Assembly: GCA_051872775.1 (NCBI GenBank)
Contig: JBJEEE010000095.1
Span: 1 to 25,532, forward strand
Length of the DNA stretch: 25,532 nucleotides
Source of the DNA: UMGS75 sp051872775
GTDB lineage: Bacteria > Bacillota_I > Bacilli_A > ML615J-28 > CAG-313
Direction: 5' to 3'
The position numbers and the translations under genes are program-made. Shown piece after piece: positions 7,863 to 15,335 of this stretch; within the stretch, counting starts at the first letter, position 1, and the number at the start of each line of letters is the position of its first letter. The notes under the pieces are model-generated. The model made no database searches and was not told where the DNA came from. It was given only the letters and a program-made list of their open reading frames with translations.

Positions 7863-8519
7863 TTATTTTAGGTATTCTTCGACATGATCAAGCATTGATT
7901 GAATCATATTAAAGGTTTGACTTAAATGATAGCCATCACACAATGTATGGGAAACAGTGATATTTAATAGTATTTTAGTTTTATCCCCATCTTGATAATA
8001 CTTTCCCCAACATACACGTGGAACCGACTGACTTGATTTATTATAATCAGGGATAGGATGAGTCATACTTTTATAAGTAATCCAAGGTACACAAGTAATA
8101 TAAAAATCATCATATAGTTTTGAATCGTTATATTCTTGGCTTAATGTGGTTACAGTATTTTTTTTCAATTCAAGTTCAGTATGGCATCGCTCATAGAAAA
8201 TGTGATAGTCATTGGACATTTTGTGGCCACCATTTACAAAATATGATTCATTAGTCATGATCGTATAGGTTGGATTGATTATATCGTATACTACTACTTC
8301 ATCATTTACAATACGCATTCGCATTTCTTCTATTTTGTTCATCCCAAGAGTAATAATATATAAGAAATTGATAAAGAATGATTGTTTGTTATCCTTGGTA
8401 ATTTTGACAAGTTTGGTTATGTCCATTTCGCAATCAAATCCATAACATGGATTGGCAAATGAATTAAACCATTCATATGTAGTTTTACGATTCCAATTGG
8501 CAACATCAATTTTTTTCAT
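7863..8519 (-). CDS. Chloramphenicol acetyltransferase-like O-acetyltransferase (CatA family)
   Basis: 218 residues, matching the roughly 215-220 of type A chloramphenicol acetyltransferases, trimeric cytoplasmic enzymes that transfer acetyl from acetyl-CoA. The active-site motif HxxxDG is present as VSHTLCDGYH (His191), close to the His195 position of the well-studied enzymes. PWITYKS (about 146-152) corresponds to the conserved PW-x-S/T-F/Y-x-S strand. The N-terminus (NWNRKTTYEWF, then NPCYGFDCEMD) also fits. The ATG overlaps the TAA of the permease gene by one base (TAATG), so it is translationally coupled to the importer. Real chloramphenicol resistance is uncertain: many gut Bacillota carry CatA-like proteins of unknown substrate, and the preceding residue is Ser where CATs often have a second His. 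Confidence 0.85.
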   Translation of the reverse strand: MKKIDVANWNRKTTYEWFNSFANPCYGFDCEMDITKLVKITKDNKQSFFINFLYIITLGMNKIEEMRMRIVNDEVVVYDIINPTYTIMTNESYFVNGGHKMSNDYHIFYERCHTELELKKNTVTTLSQEYNDSKLYDDFYITCVPWITYKSMTHPIPDYNKSSQSVPRVCWGKYYQDGDKTKILLNITVSHTLCDGYHLSQTFNMIQSMLDHVEEYLK

Positions 8520-9457
8520 TATCTTCTTCCTCGATCGTATGGAATACCTTCAGCTTTTGGTGCGTGCGATTTCTTTTGAGTTACGGCTAAAACAACAAGA
8601 CATACAATATATGGCAACATATTATATACTTTTCCATTAATTCCTAAGTTCTTAATCCAATCAAATGATTGATAAACATTACCAAAAGATCTAAAGAAAC
8701 CAAAGAGTAAGGCTCCAAGTAAAATAGTAATTGGATTCCATTTACCAAAAATCATTACAGCTAAGGCTAAGAATCCAAATCCAACAACACCATTATCAAA
8801 TGACCATACCGTACTGGCAGAGCATATAAAAGCAAGTCCACCGATACCCGCAAAGGCACCAGATATGATTACACCAAGATAGCGCATTTTGATAACATTA
8901 ATTCCTACACTAGCAGCTGCTTGTGGATGTTCACCACATGCTTTTAGTCTTAGTCCTGTTCGTCTTCTCGATAGGAAGAAGTAAGAAAAGATGGTTAGAA
9001 AAATAGCAATTACAACAAACCAGTTACATTCAAAACTACCAATATGAAAAGTAAACGCTGGTTGTAAGGAAGCATAGTCAATTCGTGGCGATGCTTTTCC
9101 AGATTCTGATAGCGTAATTGCTTTTACAAGTACAGTAGCAAAAGCAGGAGCTAGGATATTAAGAGCAGTTCCTGTAATAGTTTGGTCTGCTCCAAAGTTA
9201 ATAGCAGCTACCGCTAAAAGGAGTGAATATAATACTCCTGAAATTACTGCCCCTAAGATTGCTAGTACTACTACTAAGAATGGATTTGTTCCCGTTGGCA
9301 AATATCTTAATACTAATGCACCACCTAAAGCACCAATTACCATACAACCTTCAAGGCCAAGGTTGATAACACCACTTCGTTCACTAAACATTCCACCTAA
9401 GGCAACGATTGCTAAAACTGCAGTAAAGATAAGCGTATATTGAATTAAAATACTCAT
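8519..9457 (-). CDS. nupQ: Nucleoside ABC importer permease, NupQ-like
   Basis: 312-residue inner-membrane permease of the BMP-family (basic membrane protein) nucleoside importers, with about eight to ten hydrophobic helices. Characteristic stretches are GGMFSERSGVINLGLEG (21-37), TITGTALNILAP near 111-122 and RRRTGLRLKACGEHPQAA near 164-181, the cytoplasmic loop that contacts the ATPase. It pairs with the NupP-like permease encoded just upstream, whose stop overlaps this start (ATGA). Homologues import guanosine and other nucleosides (NupNOPQ in Bacillus subtilis); the exact substrate here is inferred from the family. Confidence 0.9.
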   Translation of the reverse strand: MSILIQYTLIFTAVLAIVALGGMFSERSGVINLGLEGCMVIGALGGALVLRYLPTGTNPFLVVVLAILGAVISGVLYSLLLAVAAINFGADQTITGTALNILAPAFATVLVKAITLSESGKASPRIDYASLQPAFTFHIGSFECNWFVVIAIFLTIFSYFFLSRRRTGLRLKACGEHPQAAASVGINVIKMRYLGVIISGAFAGIGGLAFICSASTVWSFDNGVVGFGFLALAVMIFGKWNPITILLGALLFGFFRSFGNVYQSFDWIKNLGINGKVYNMLPYIVCLVVLAVTQKKSHAPKAEGIPYDRGRR

Positions 9458-10620
9458 TTCCCATTATCTCCTTCTGAATTATCAGCACTTGAAGGTACCT
9501 CAATTTCTTTTTTTTCTTCTTTTTCTTCTTTTTTGGCTGTTAATTTTCTTGTCATATAGTGTTTAACAAACGCAACAAAGGCACATAGATAGATTATAAT
9601 AGAAGTAATTAGACTAGCTACTTGTGGGTTATAGTAGTTTAAATCGAGGTTTCCTCCTCCATCAGTGATATATTGAATAAAGAATGAAGAAATTACAACC
9701 CCAAATGGATCTAATCCTCCTAAGAAGGCAGCACTAATTCCATCAAATCCCATTGAAGGCACACTAGATGGGAACAACCATTTTACTAGATCGATTTGAT
9801 AATAACAAGATGCCGCAAGACCAGCTATTGCACCTGAAATTGCTAAAGTGATTACTATATTGATTTTTTCTTTCATTCCCGCATATTTAGCTGCATATTT
9901 GTTATGTCCTGTGGCTTTAATTTCATAACCAAAGGTCGTAAATTTTAAGATTATAAATATAATAATAGCAACCACTATGGCAATTATTACTCCAACTGTT
10001 ACGTATTGATTATTGTTAAATAATTTATCTAATCCCATATTTGGTAGTAATGCTGAGGCATTCTTTTTCCATATATACCAAGTTTCACTACCATAATTGA
10101 AATCTTTACATTCAGGTCGATCAAGTAACATATTTACTGCATATAAACTTATCCAGTTAAGCATTATGCCTGAGATAACTTCATTCACATTTAAGAAAGC
10201 TTTTAATAAACCAACAATTGCGGCTAAAAGTGAACCAGCAATCATTGCAAAAAGCATACATGCATACCATGGTAGTTTAAGTTGCAATGCGCAAAATAGA
10301 GCAACGCCAGCGCCAATCGTATATTGACCTGCTGCACCAATATTAAATAGACCAGCTTTATATGAGAATAAGATAGCAAGACCAGCCAAGATTAAAGGGG
10401 CTGCTTTAGCAATGCATGTTCCAAGGTTATAAAGACGTTTATCGGCTCTTACTGATGCAAGTGGACCTTGTAAAATATTATAGATCCCTTCAAAAGCACC
10501 TGATGGATGAATTATTAATAGACATATAAAGCCAATTAATAGACCTAGTAAGGCACAAAGAACGGAAGTTGCGATTGTTTGGAAAGTACTAGATAGTAAG
10601 AATTTTTTAAATTTACTCAT
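9454..10620 (-). CDS. nupP: Nucleoside ABC importer permease, NupP-like
   Basis: 388-residue permease, partner of NupQ. It has an N-terminal helix, a periplasm-type loop (GIYNILQGPLASVRADKRL), then the family core FSYKAGLFNIGAAGQYTIGA and NVNEVISGIMLNWISLY, and the cytoplasmic ATPase-contact loop TTFGYEIKATGHNKYAAKYAG. The C-terminus is a highly charged Lys/Glu tail (about residues 360-388). The start ATG overlaps the ATPase stop (TAATG). Together with NupQ it forms the membrane channel for nucleosides delivered by the BMP lipoprotein. Confidence 0.9.
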   Translation of the reverse strand: MSKFKKFLLSSTFQTIATSVLCALLGLLIGFICLLIIHPSGAFEGIYNILQGPLASVRADKRLYNLGTCIAKAAPLILAGLAILFSYKAGLFNIGAAGQYTIGAGVALFCALQLKLPWYACMLFAMIAGSLLAAIVGLLKAFLNVNEVISGIMLNWISLYAVNMLLDRPECKDFNYGSETWYIWKKNASALLPNMGLDKLFNNNQYVTVGVIIAIVVAIIIFIILKFTTFGYEIKATGHNKYAAKYAGMKEKINIVITLAISGAIAGLAASCYYQIDLVKWLFPSSVPSMGFDGISAAFLGGLDPFGVVISSFFIQYITDGGGNLDLNYYNPQVASLITSIIIYLCAFVAFVKHYMTRKLTAKKEEKEEKKEIEVPSSADNSEGDNGK

Positions 10621-12197
10621 TATTTTGTACCTCCTTGTCTTTTTGCACCGGCCATATATAATCCTAATTCTTGAACCGTTATTTCATCTGGCTTAAATTC
10701 ACCAACGATTTCACCTGAATGCATAACTAAAATACGATCTGCTAAACTCATTACTTCATCTAATTCTAAAGAAACTAACAATATTGCTTTTCCTTTATCT
10801 CGTTCAGCGATTAATTGTTTATGAATATATTCAATTGCCCCTACATCAAGTCCACGTGTAGGTTGACATGCAATTAATAAATCTGTTTCTCGATCAATTT
10901 CACGTCCTACAATTGCTTTTTGTTGATTTCCACCCGACATACTACGAGAAAGTGTTATTGGACCTTGACCAGAACGTACATCATATTTATCTATGATATT
11001 ATTTGCATATTTTCTAACTGATTTAAACTTGATAAATCCAGCTTTTTGAAAGTCTTTTATAAAGTATTTTTCTAAAACAATATTTTGTTCGAGAGAATAA
11101 TCTAATACTAATCCATATTTATGGCGATCTTCTGGTATATGAGCAATTCCTTTATTATTACGTTTGCGAATTGATGCCTTAGTAATATCTTCACCATTTA
11201 AGTAGATATTACCTTTACTAGGATTTTCTAGTCCTGTTATCGCATAAATTAGTTCCGTTTGTCCATTACCATCAATACCTGCTATACAAGTAATTTCACC
11301 CCTACGAGCAGTGAAAGAAACATTTTTAACAACTTCCGTATTGTGATTTTTATCGATTACCGATAAGTTTTCAACTTTAAGGACCTCTTCTTGTGGTTTA
11401 GCCGCTGATTTTTCAACTACTAATTGAACTCTACGTCCAACCATCATTTCCGATAACTCCTCTTTAGTTGTATCTTTTACGTTAACTGTTCCAATTGATT
11501 TACCTTTTCTTAAAACCGTAACCCGATCAGCTGCTTGCATAATTTCGTTCAATTTATGGGTTATAAATAAAATAGACTTTCCTTCTTTTGCAAGATTATG
11601 CATTATTTCAATTAATTCATCTATTTCATTTGGAGTAAGTACTGCCGTTGGTTCATCAAAGATTAGCACTTCATTATCTCGATAAAGCATTTTTAGGATT
11701 TCTACTCTCTGTTGCATTCCCACGGTAATATCTTCAATTTTAGCATCTGGATCAACAGCAAGTCCATATTTATTACTTAATTCAATGATTCTTTTTCTCG
11801 CTTTTTCGCGATCAATAAAATGAAAATATTTTTTATTTAAATAATTAAAAGGTTTAAATTTATATTCTTTTAAAGGTTCATCCCCTAAAATAATATTATC
11901 TAAAACCGTAAATACTTCAACTAATTTAAAATGTTGATGTACCATCCCAATGTGCAATGCGGTTGCGGCATTGGGGTCAGTAATTTCTACTACCTTTCCA
12001 TCTTTTTTGATGACCCCTTTTTCAGGTGTATACAATCCAAATAATACACTCATTAAAGTTGACTTACCTGCTCCATTTTCACCTAATAGAGCATGAATTT
12101 CACCACGTTTAAGTTGGAGCGTTATATCGTCATTTGCAACAATTCCAGGAAACTCCTTACGGATGTTAAGCATTTCGATTACATATTGATTTTCCAT
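10620..12197 (-). CDS. nupO: Nucleoside ABC importer ATPase with two ABC domains, NupO-like
   Basis: 525 residues with two fused ATPase domains, as in NupO/RbsA-type importers. Domain 1 has a full Walker A (GENGAGKST, 39-47), signature-like VGMQQR (159-164) and Walker B VLIFDEP (177-183). Domain 2 has the degenerate Walker A typical of this family (AGIDGNGQTE, lacking the Lys) and a good signature SGGNQQK with Walker B-like LLIACQPTRGLD, where Gln replaces the Glu after Cys. ATP is therefore expected to be hydrolysed mainly at one composite site. TAAGGAGG precedes the ATG. A hairpin between this gene and the lipoprotein gene suggests lower expression than the lipoprotein. Confidence 0.93.
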   Translation of the reverse strand: MENQYVIEMLNIRKEFPGIVANDDITLQLKRGEIHALLGENGAGKSTLMSVLFGLYTPEKGVIKKDGKVVEITDPNAATALHIGMVHQHFKLVEVFTVLDNIILGDEPLKEYKFKPFNYLNKKYFHFIDREKARKRIIELSNKYGLAVDPDAKIEDITVGMQQRVEILKMLYRDNEVLIFDEPTAVLTPNEIDELIEIMHNLAKEGKSILFITHKLNEIMQAADRVTVLRKGKSIGTVNVKDTTKEELSEMMVGRRVQLVVEKSAAKPQEEVLKVENLSVIDKNHNTEVVKNVSFTARRGEITCIAGIDGNGQTELIYAITGLENPSKGNIYLNGEDITKASIRKRNNKGIAHIPEDRHKYGLVLDYSLEQNIVLEKYFIKDFQKAGFIKFKSVRKYANNIIDKYDVRSGQGPITLSRSMSGGNQQKAIVGREIDRETDLLIACQPTRGLDVGAIEYIHKQLIAERDKGKAILLVSLELDEVMSLADRILVMHSGEIVGEFKPDEITVQELGLYMAGAKRQGGTK

Positions 12198-12226
12198 TAT
12201 GTCCTCCTTATTTTTTTTAAAACAAA

Positions 12227-12254
12227 AGAAAGATAGATTTTGGTCTACCTTTCT
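12227..12254 (-). terminator. Leaky intrinsic terminator between bmpA and nupO
   Basis: 11-bp stem AGAAAGGTAGA/TCTATCTTTCT on the minus strand (one G-U pair), 6-base loop, followed by TTTTGTTTTAAAAAAAA. It lies 24 bases after the binding-protein stop and before the ribosome site of the ATPase. Partial read-through would give more binding protein than transporter, a common arrangement. Confidence 0.75.
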
Positions 12255-12278
12255 AATTGTTTTTAATACTAAATTATA

Positions 12279-13421
12279 TTATTTAATATTTCCTTGGTAG
12301 TCAACATGAGTAGTTGATGCAACAGTTGGTGCAGCAGTAATATCGTTAGAAACTACCACTTCGCCACTATAGATTTTACCAACTAATTCTTTGTATTGTT
12401 CTACTGTATAGTTTTTCATAGACCATGTAGCTGTTGGAAGTTGAACATAGTTTTTGTCAGTTTCTGTAGCAGAAACTAATCCTAAATTTTCAATTGTAGA
12501 AACGAATTTTTCTTTATTAATAGTGTTTTCTAATTGAGTTTGAACTGTAGCGTATAAACCTTTCATTGCAGAAGTAACGCATTCTACTTTACCATTATAT
12601 TGTGCTGCGATTGTTCCACTTTGGTCAACGTCAACACCAATTACTTTACCGCCAGTCTTTAAGGCTGCATCACATGCAGAAGTATAAATACCACCACCGC
12701 AAGCAAATACTACTTGAGTTCCACTACCATACCAAGTATCCATAACGGCTGTAATATCAGCATCACCAAAGAATTGTCCACCATATACATATTTGATTTC
12801 AATTTCAGCTCCTTCAGCTGCAGCATTGCATCCTTGAACAAATCCATAACCGTAACGAATAACAGCTGGAACGCTCATACCACCTAAGAAACCAAGTTTT
12901 GTATAACCTTCTTTAACTGCAGCATAACCTGCAAAGTATCCAGCTATTTCTTCAGCATATGTAGCACAATATACATTTGCTGGTAATTTATAACTAGCCC
13001 ATCTTTCATCTGTTGGATCATAGTTGTAATCAGCAAAATGAGCTGCAAGTAAATCACCTAAAGCAACATCCAATGCGATAAATTTAACATCTGGATTTTT
13101 AGCAGCAACTGCTTCAATAGTTGGAGCAAAAGCATAACCAGGCATAACGATAACGCTAAATCCTTCGTCAATAGCTTTTTCTGTTGATCTAATTCTTTCA
13201 GCATCGCTATTATCTACTGGCTTAAAGTATTTGAAACCAACTTTGTTAGCTTCACACCAATCTTTGCATCCTTCATATGTAGCTTGATTAAATGATTGGT
13301 CAGTAATGTCTCCATAGTCAGTAATCATTGCAACGACATTGTCTAATTTTTCTTCTGTAGTACAAGAAACTAGACAAACAACTGTGAAAAACGCAATCAT
13401 TAAAAAGAAAAATTTTTTCAT
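12279..13421 (-). CDS. bmpA: BMP-family nucleoside-binding lipoprotein
   Basis: 380-residue substrate-binding lipoprotein of the basic membrane protein (BmpA/PnrA/NupN) family. The signal peptide ends in LVSC with Cys20 as lipid anchor. Family marks: NVVAMITDYGDITDQSFNQ at the mature N-terminus, where the Asp-rich turn and Asn-Gln contact the nucleoside; ATYEGCKDW; GFLGGMSVPAVIRYGYGFVQG; and GKVIGVDVDQSG. It delivers nucleosides to the NupP/NupQ channel. It is the first gene of the operon, with AGGGAGGA upstream of the ATG and a promoter at 13483-13511. Binding specificity (purine versus pyrimidine nucleosides) cannot be read from the sequence. Confidence 0.93.
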   Translation of the reverse strand: MKKFFFLMIAFFTVVCLVSCTTEEKLDNVVAMITDYGDITDQSFNQATYEGCKDWCEANKVGFKYFKPVDNSDAERIRSTEKAIDEGFSVIVMPGYAFAPTIEAVAAKNPDVKFIALDVALGDLLAAHFADYNYDPTDERWASYKLPANVYCATYAEEIAGYFAGYAAVKEGYTKLGFLGGMSVPAVIRYGYGFVQGCNAAAEGAEIEIKYVYGGQFFGDADITAVMDTWYGSGTQVVFACGGGIYTSACDAALKTGGKVIGVDVDQSGTIAAQYNGKVECVTSAMKGLYATVQTQLENTINKEKFVSTIENLGLVSATETDKNYVQLPTATWSMKNYTVEQYKELVGKIYSGEVVVSNDITAAPTVASTTHVDYQGNIK

Positions 13422-13462
13422 AAATTATTTAATCCTCCCTGATACTTTTATGAAATGTTTGT

Positions 13463-13476
13463 GGATATGTTTATCC
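13463..13476. promoter_or_regulatory. Palindrome over the nucleoside operon start site, candidate operator
   Basis: GGATATGTTTATCC: 5-bp arms GGATA/TATCC with a 4-base centre, lying 6 to 20 bases downstream of the -10 box and therefore at the expected transcription start. A DNA-binding repressor here would block initiation. It does not resemble a PurR box and no regulator gene is adjacent. Confidence 0.4.
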
Positions 13477-13482
13477 GTAAAT

Positions 13483-13511
13483 ATTATAACAAATAAATTT
13501 TGAAAAAGCAA
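13483..13511 (-). promoter_or_regulatory. Sigma-A promoter of the nucleoside importer operon
   Basis: Minus-strand TTGCTT (13506-13511), 17-base spacer, perfect TATAAT (13483-13488). The weak -35 suggests it may need activation or low basal use. No purine riboswitch core was found in the roughly 55-base leader. Confidence 0.7.
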
Positions 13512-13788
13512 TATTTTTTACAAGAAAATAGAAAAATTTTACAATTGATATTTAATTTTTTCATTTTTACTTCCAAAATGTATAAGAATTGTTGTGAAAA
13601 GTGTTATTCTATTCAAAACTATTGCTATATCATTTTTGATGTTTAATTGCAAATCCATTATAAACCTTTTAAATAGTTATAATCAAAATATACATACTTA
13701 ATTTCGTTTTTTCATCATAGTTTCAATATACAAATTTTACACTAAGTATTGTTAATATTATGATAATATGTTCGATGAATTAAATATA
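13512..13788. other. Intergenic AT-rich spacer
   Basis: No reading frame, RNA gene or convincing promoter was seen here. It separates the nucleoside operon promoter from the first repeat-associated terminator. Confidence 0.4.
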
Positions 13789-13794
13789 AAAAAG

Positions 13795-13818
13795 AGCTTA
13801 ACAAATAAATGTTAAGCT
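13795..13818 (-). terminator. Repeat-associated terminator hairpin, copy A
   Basis: 9-bp stem AGCTTAACA/TGTTAAGCT with a 6-base loop, followed on the minus strand by CTTTTTTATATTT. Nearly the same hairpin recurs at 15329-15354 and 17737-17761. It would back up the toxin-antitoxin terminator at 13960-13993. Confidence 0.75.
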
Positions 13819-13861
13819 TTCGTTTGTATGTTATATTACCTTTATTAATGAAATGTTAAGT

Positions 13862-13956
13862 TTTGTAGCTGCACAGACACCAATGCAAAAAATCATACAA
13901 AATCAATTGCAGCGGTACACATGCATTATTATGTCGTGTTTTTCATAATTTGTAAA
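13862..13956. repeat. Mosaic intergenic repeat, tail module, copy A
   Basis: About 95 bases alignable by eye (roughly three quarters identical) with 15457-15552. Shared blocks are TTGTAGCTGCACAG, AATGC, ATACAAAA, GCATTATTATGT, GTGTTTT and AATTTGTAAATA. Both copies lie downstream of a repeat-type terminator in the same orientation. Copy A lacks the roughly 100-base middle module present in copies B and C. No coding potential is apparent. Confidence 0.65.
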
Positions 13957-13959
13957 TAA

Positions 13960-13993
13960 AAATCTAACTCTTGATTCCTCAAAAATTAGATTT
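13960..13993 (-). terminator. Terminator of the toxin-antitoxin operon
   Basis: Stem AAATCTAA/TTAGATTT, extended by an inner TTGA/TCAA pair, followed on the minus strand by TTTATTTACA. It begins 8 bases after the toxin stop. Confidence 0.75.
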
Positions 13994-14001
13994 TATATTT
14001 A

Positions 14002-14256
14002 CTAATAATGAGTCCACATTCTAATTATTTTTATAACCTTTTCTTCATCATAAACTTGATATACTAATCTATGTTGTATGTTGATTCTTCTAGAATAAGT
14101 ATTATTAATTCCAATAAGTTTTTCATATGAAGGAGGATTAGTATAAGGATTCGATTCAAGTAATTCAAGTAAAGCTACGACTTTTTTATGAAGGGTAGGG
14201 TTTTGTTTTACTTTTTCAAAATCTTTTATAGCCTGTTTTGTAAATACTATTTCCAT
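14002..14256 (-). CDS. yoeB: YoeB/Txe-family mRNA interferase toxin
   Basis: 84-residue RelE-superfamily toxin that cleaves mRNA in the ribosomal A site. Length and C-terminus are diagnostic: YSRRINIQHRLVYQV followed by IKIIRMWTHY. The active-site residues of YoeB are matched by Glu45, Arg63 and the terminal His83-Tyr84, so the toxin looks intact. Its ATG lies inside the antitoxin gene (10-base overlap), the usual coupling that makes antitoxin before toxin. It sits in the repeat-bounded accessory stretch. Confidence 0.95.
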   Translation of the reverse strand: MEIVFTKQAIKDFEKVKQNPTLHKKVVALLELLESNPYTNPPSYEKLIGINNTYSRRINIQHRLVYQVYDEEKVIKIIRMWTHY

Positions 14257-14489
14257 TTAATTTTCTCACAATCTTCAAGTTTTGTATTTGCTCCTTCAAC
14301 AATACTTTCATACATTCCTGGAATACCTGCTAAATATAAAGACTCCATAAGACTATTGTAGTCTTCTTCACTCATCATTATCACATTTCCTTCTTTAGTA
14401 TTAATATTAATAACATTATTATATTTAATACAACTGGATGCTAGTTTATAAAGTTCAGCTCTTGCATTTGTTATATTTGTATTCATCAT
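14247..14489 (-). CDS. yefM: YefM/Axe-family antitoxin (Phd/YefM superfamily)
   Basis: 80-residue antitoxin. The N-terminal DNA-binding half has ITNARAELYKLASSCI and the strand VININTKEGNVIMMSEEDYNSLMESLYL, typical of YefM; the acidic and flexible C-terminus (from about residue 60) would wrap around and neutralise YoeB. Start: the first of two consecutive ATG codons, 7 bases after GAGGTG. It also represses its own promoter in related systems; the near-perfect promoter at 14518-14546 and the upstream palindrome fit that. It is first in the operon and overlaps the toxin start. Confidence 0.93.
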   Translation of the reverse strand: MMNTNITNARAELYKLASSCIKYNNVININTKEGNVIMMSEEDYNSLMESLYLAGIPGMYESIVEGANTKLEDCEKIKWK

Positions 14490-14517
14490 AGTTAATCACC
14501 TCTATTATTATACGTCT

Positions 14518-14546
14518 ATTATATCATTTTTATTCTTATATGTCAA
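14518..14546 (-). promoter_or_regulatory. Consensus sigma-A promoter of yefM-yoeB
   Basis: Minus-strand TTGACA (14541-14546), exactly 17 bases, TATAAT (14518-14523): a full consensus promoter, expected to be strong unless repressed by the antitoxin-toxin complex. Confidence 0.88.
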
Positions 14547-14551
14547 TATAA

Positions 14552-14575
14552 AAACGTACATTTTTATGTACGTTT
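14552..14575 (-). terminator. Palindrome upstream of yefM-yoeB: terminator of the preceding gene and possible operator
   Basis: Perfect 10-bp stem AAACGTACAT/ATGTACGTTT with a 4-base loop. On the minus strand it sits 42 bases after the stop of the TIGR04076-like gene and is followed by TTTTTATATTG, so it can terminate that transcript. It ends 5 bases before the -35 box of yefM-yoeB. Its GTAC core with flanking TG/CA resembles the TGTACA core of the E. coli yefM operator, so it could also be where the antitoxin binds. Confidence 0.6.
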
Positions 14576-14617
14576 ATCTACTTTTATCATCTTTTTTTAT
14601 AGCTATTAAATTGAATT

Positions 14618-14869
14618 TCACAATCCATCAGGGCATAAAAATTCTATTTCATAAGGCTTCTCAGAGCCTCTTAAATTATAATTTCCACCACATCTAACAA
14701 TTTCACATAAAGAGTATAAGATTGGCATTGTTTTTGAACAAAAACCACATGGAGCGCCATAACTACATTTAAATTCATCACCAGTTTCTAAACCTAATCT
14801 ACATTTTTTATAGTTATCATTTGAAACTCTAATCACAAATTCCCAATCTTCTTCATACCATTTTTTCAT
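14618..14869 (-). CDS. TIGR04076-like small Cys-rich protein, short C-terminus
   Basis: 83 residues: MKKWYEEDWEFVIRVSN, then GDEFKCSYGAP, a CGFCSK pair, a hydrophobic helix (MPILYSLCEIVRCGG) and EIEFLCPDG at the end. This order (W-Y-E-FEI at the start, GD-C-YG, C-K, helix ending GG, CPDG) is that of the TIGR04076 family, whose function is unknown; the spaced cysteines suggest metal binding. Family members normally continue about ten residues past CPDG with a strand; here TGA comes right after Leu. AAGGTG lies 5 bases before the ATG, and a good promoter (14903-14931) is present. Cytoplasmic, no signal peptide. Confidence 0.65.
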   Translation of the reverse strand: MKKWYEEDWEFVIRVSNDNYKKCRLGLETGDEFKCSYGAPCGFCSKTMPILYSLCEIVRCGGNYNLRGSEKPYEIEFLCPDGL

Positions 14870-14902
14870 TTTTTCACCTTCTAAATTCTATATTACAATT
14901 AT

Positions 14903-14931
14903 ATTATATATTAATCTACTATATTTGTAAA
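14903..14931 (-). promoter_or_regulatory. Sigma-A promoter of the TIGR04076-like gene
   Basis: Minus-strand TTTACA (14926-14931), 17-base spacer, TATAAT (14903-14908). It faces away from the plus-strand small ORF pair, forming a divergent intergenic region of about 127 bases. Confidence 0.7.
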
Positions 14932-14996
14932 ATGATTTTTTTTATAGTTAATAAATGTTCTAAATTATATGAAATTATTTAAAAGGAGATTTTTAT

Positions 14997-15140
14997 ATGA
15001 AAAAGTTAAAAGAAGAATTATTTATTAATGCTGAGGAAGTATATGGGAAAGAGTTAATAGATAAGCTTAGACAGAAGATTTATGATATTGGTTGAGCTAT
15101 TATTAGTGATGAGTATTTAGTTAGTAATAGTGAGGGGTAG
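14997..15140 (+). pseudogene. Small ORF interrupted by an in-frame TGA (32 residues, or 47 with read-through)
   Basis: Starts at ATG 14997 with an excellent site (AAGGAG, 8 bases upstream) and reads MKKLKEELFINAEEVYGKEL... to TGA at 15093. The same frame stays open for 14 more codons and ends with TAG at 15138, only 3 bases before the next ORF begins. The C-terminal half resembles that of the next ORF: KLRQKIYDIG-stop-AIISDEYL here against RLRSKIFDIAMCIANDSYI there. This suggests a tandem duplication in which one copy acquired a nonsense codon. TGA is a normal stop elsewhere in the window. No family recognised; the product is small, charged and soluble. Confidence 0.5.
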
Positions 15141-15143
15141 ATT

Positions 15144-15335
15144 ATGAGTATGATAGTAGATTATAACGAGATATATAATAAATTATTTGTTGATTATGAA
15201 GATATAATTGATAAATTTTTGTTAATTAGGTTGAGAAGTAAGATATTTGATATAGCTATGTGTATTGCTAATGATAGTTATATAGGTGAGGAATTAAGTG
15301 AGTGGTATTATAAAAGGAATAAAAAAAGAGCTTAA
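15144..15335 (+). CDS. Small uncharacterised protein, paralogue of the preceding broken ORF
   Basis: 63 residues, acidic-amphipathic, no signal peptide or membrane helix: MSMIVDYNEIYNKLFVDY, a central helix with LLIRLRSKIFDIAMCIAND, and a basic end KRNKKRA. GAGGGG lies 6 bases upstream of the ATG. It and its upstream relative are the only plus-strand genes in the window. The last codons and the TAA stop lie within the repeat-type terminator at 15329-15354, so the original 3-prime end may have been replaced by the repeat. Function unknown; a regulatory, immunity or phage-derived peptide are possibilities with no direct support. Confidence 0.55.
   Translation: MSMIVDYNEIYNKLFVDYEDIIDKFLLIRLRSKIFDIAMCIANDSYIGEELSEWYYKRNKKRA

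Noticed and set aside
13422..13482. Purine riboswitch in the nucleoside operon leader
   Set aside because: The leader is only about 55 bases and lacks the three-helix junction core.
14997..15140. TGA decoded as Trp throughout the organism
   Set aside because: TGA ends genes in tight overlaps at 1915, 2883 and 9454, and Trp codons checked in the long genes are TGG.
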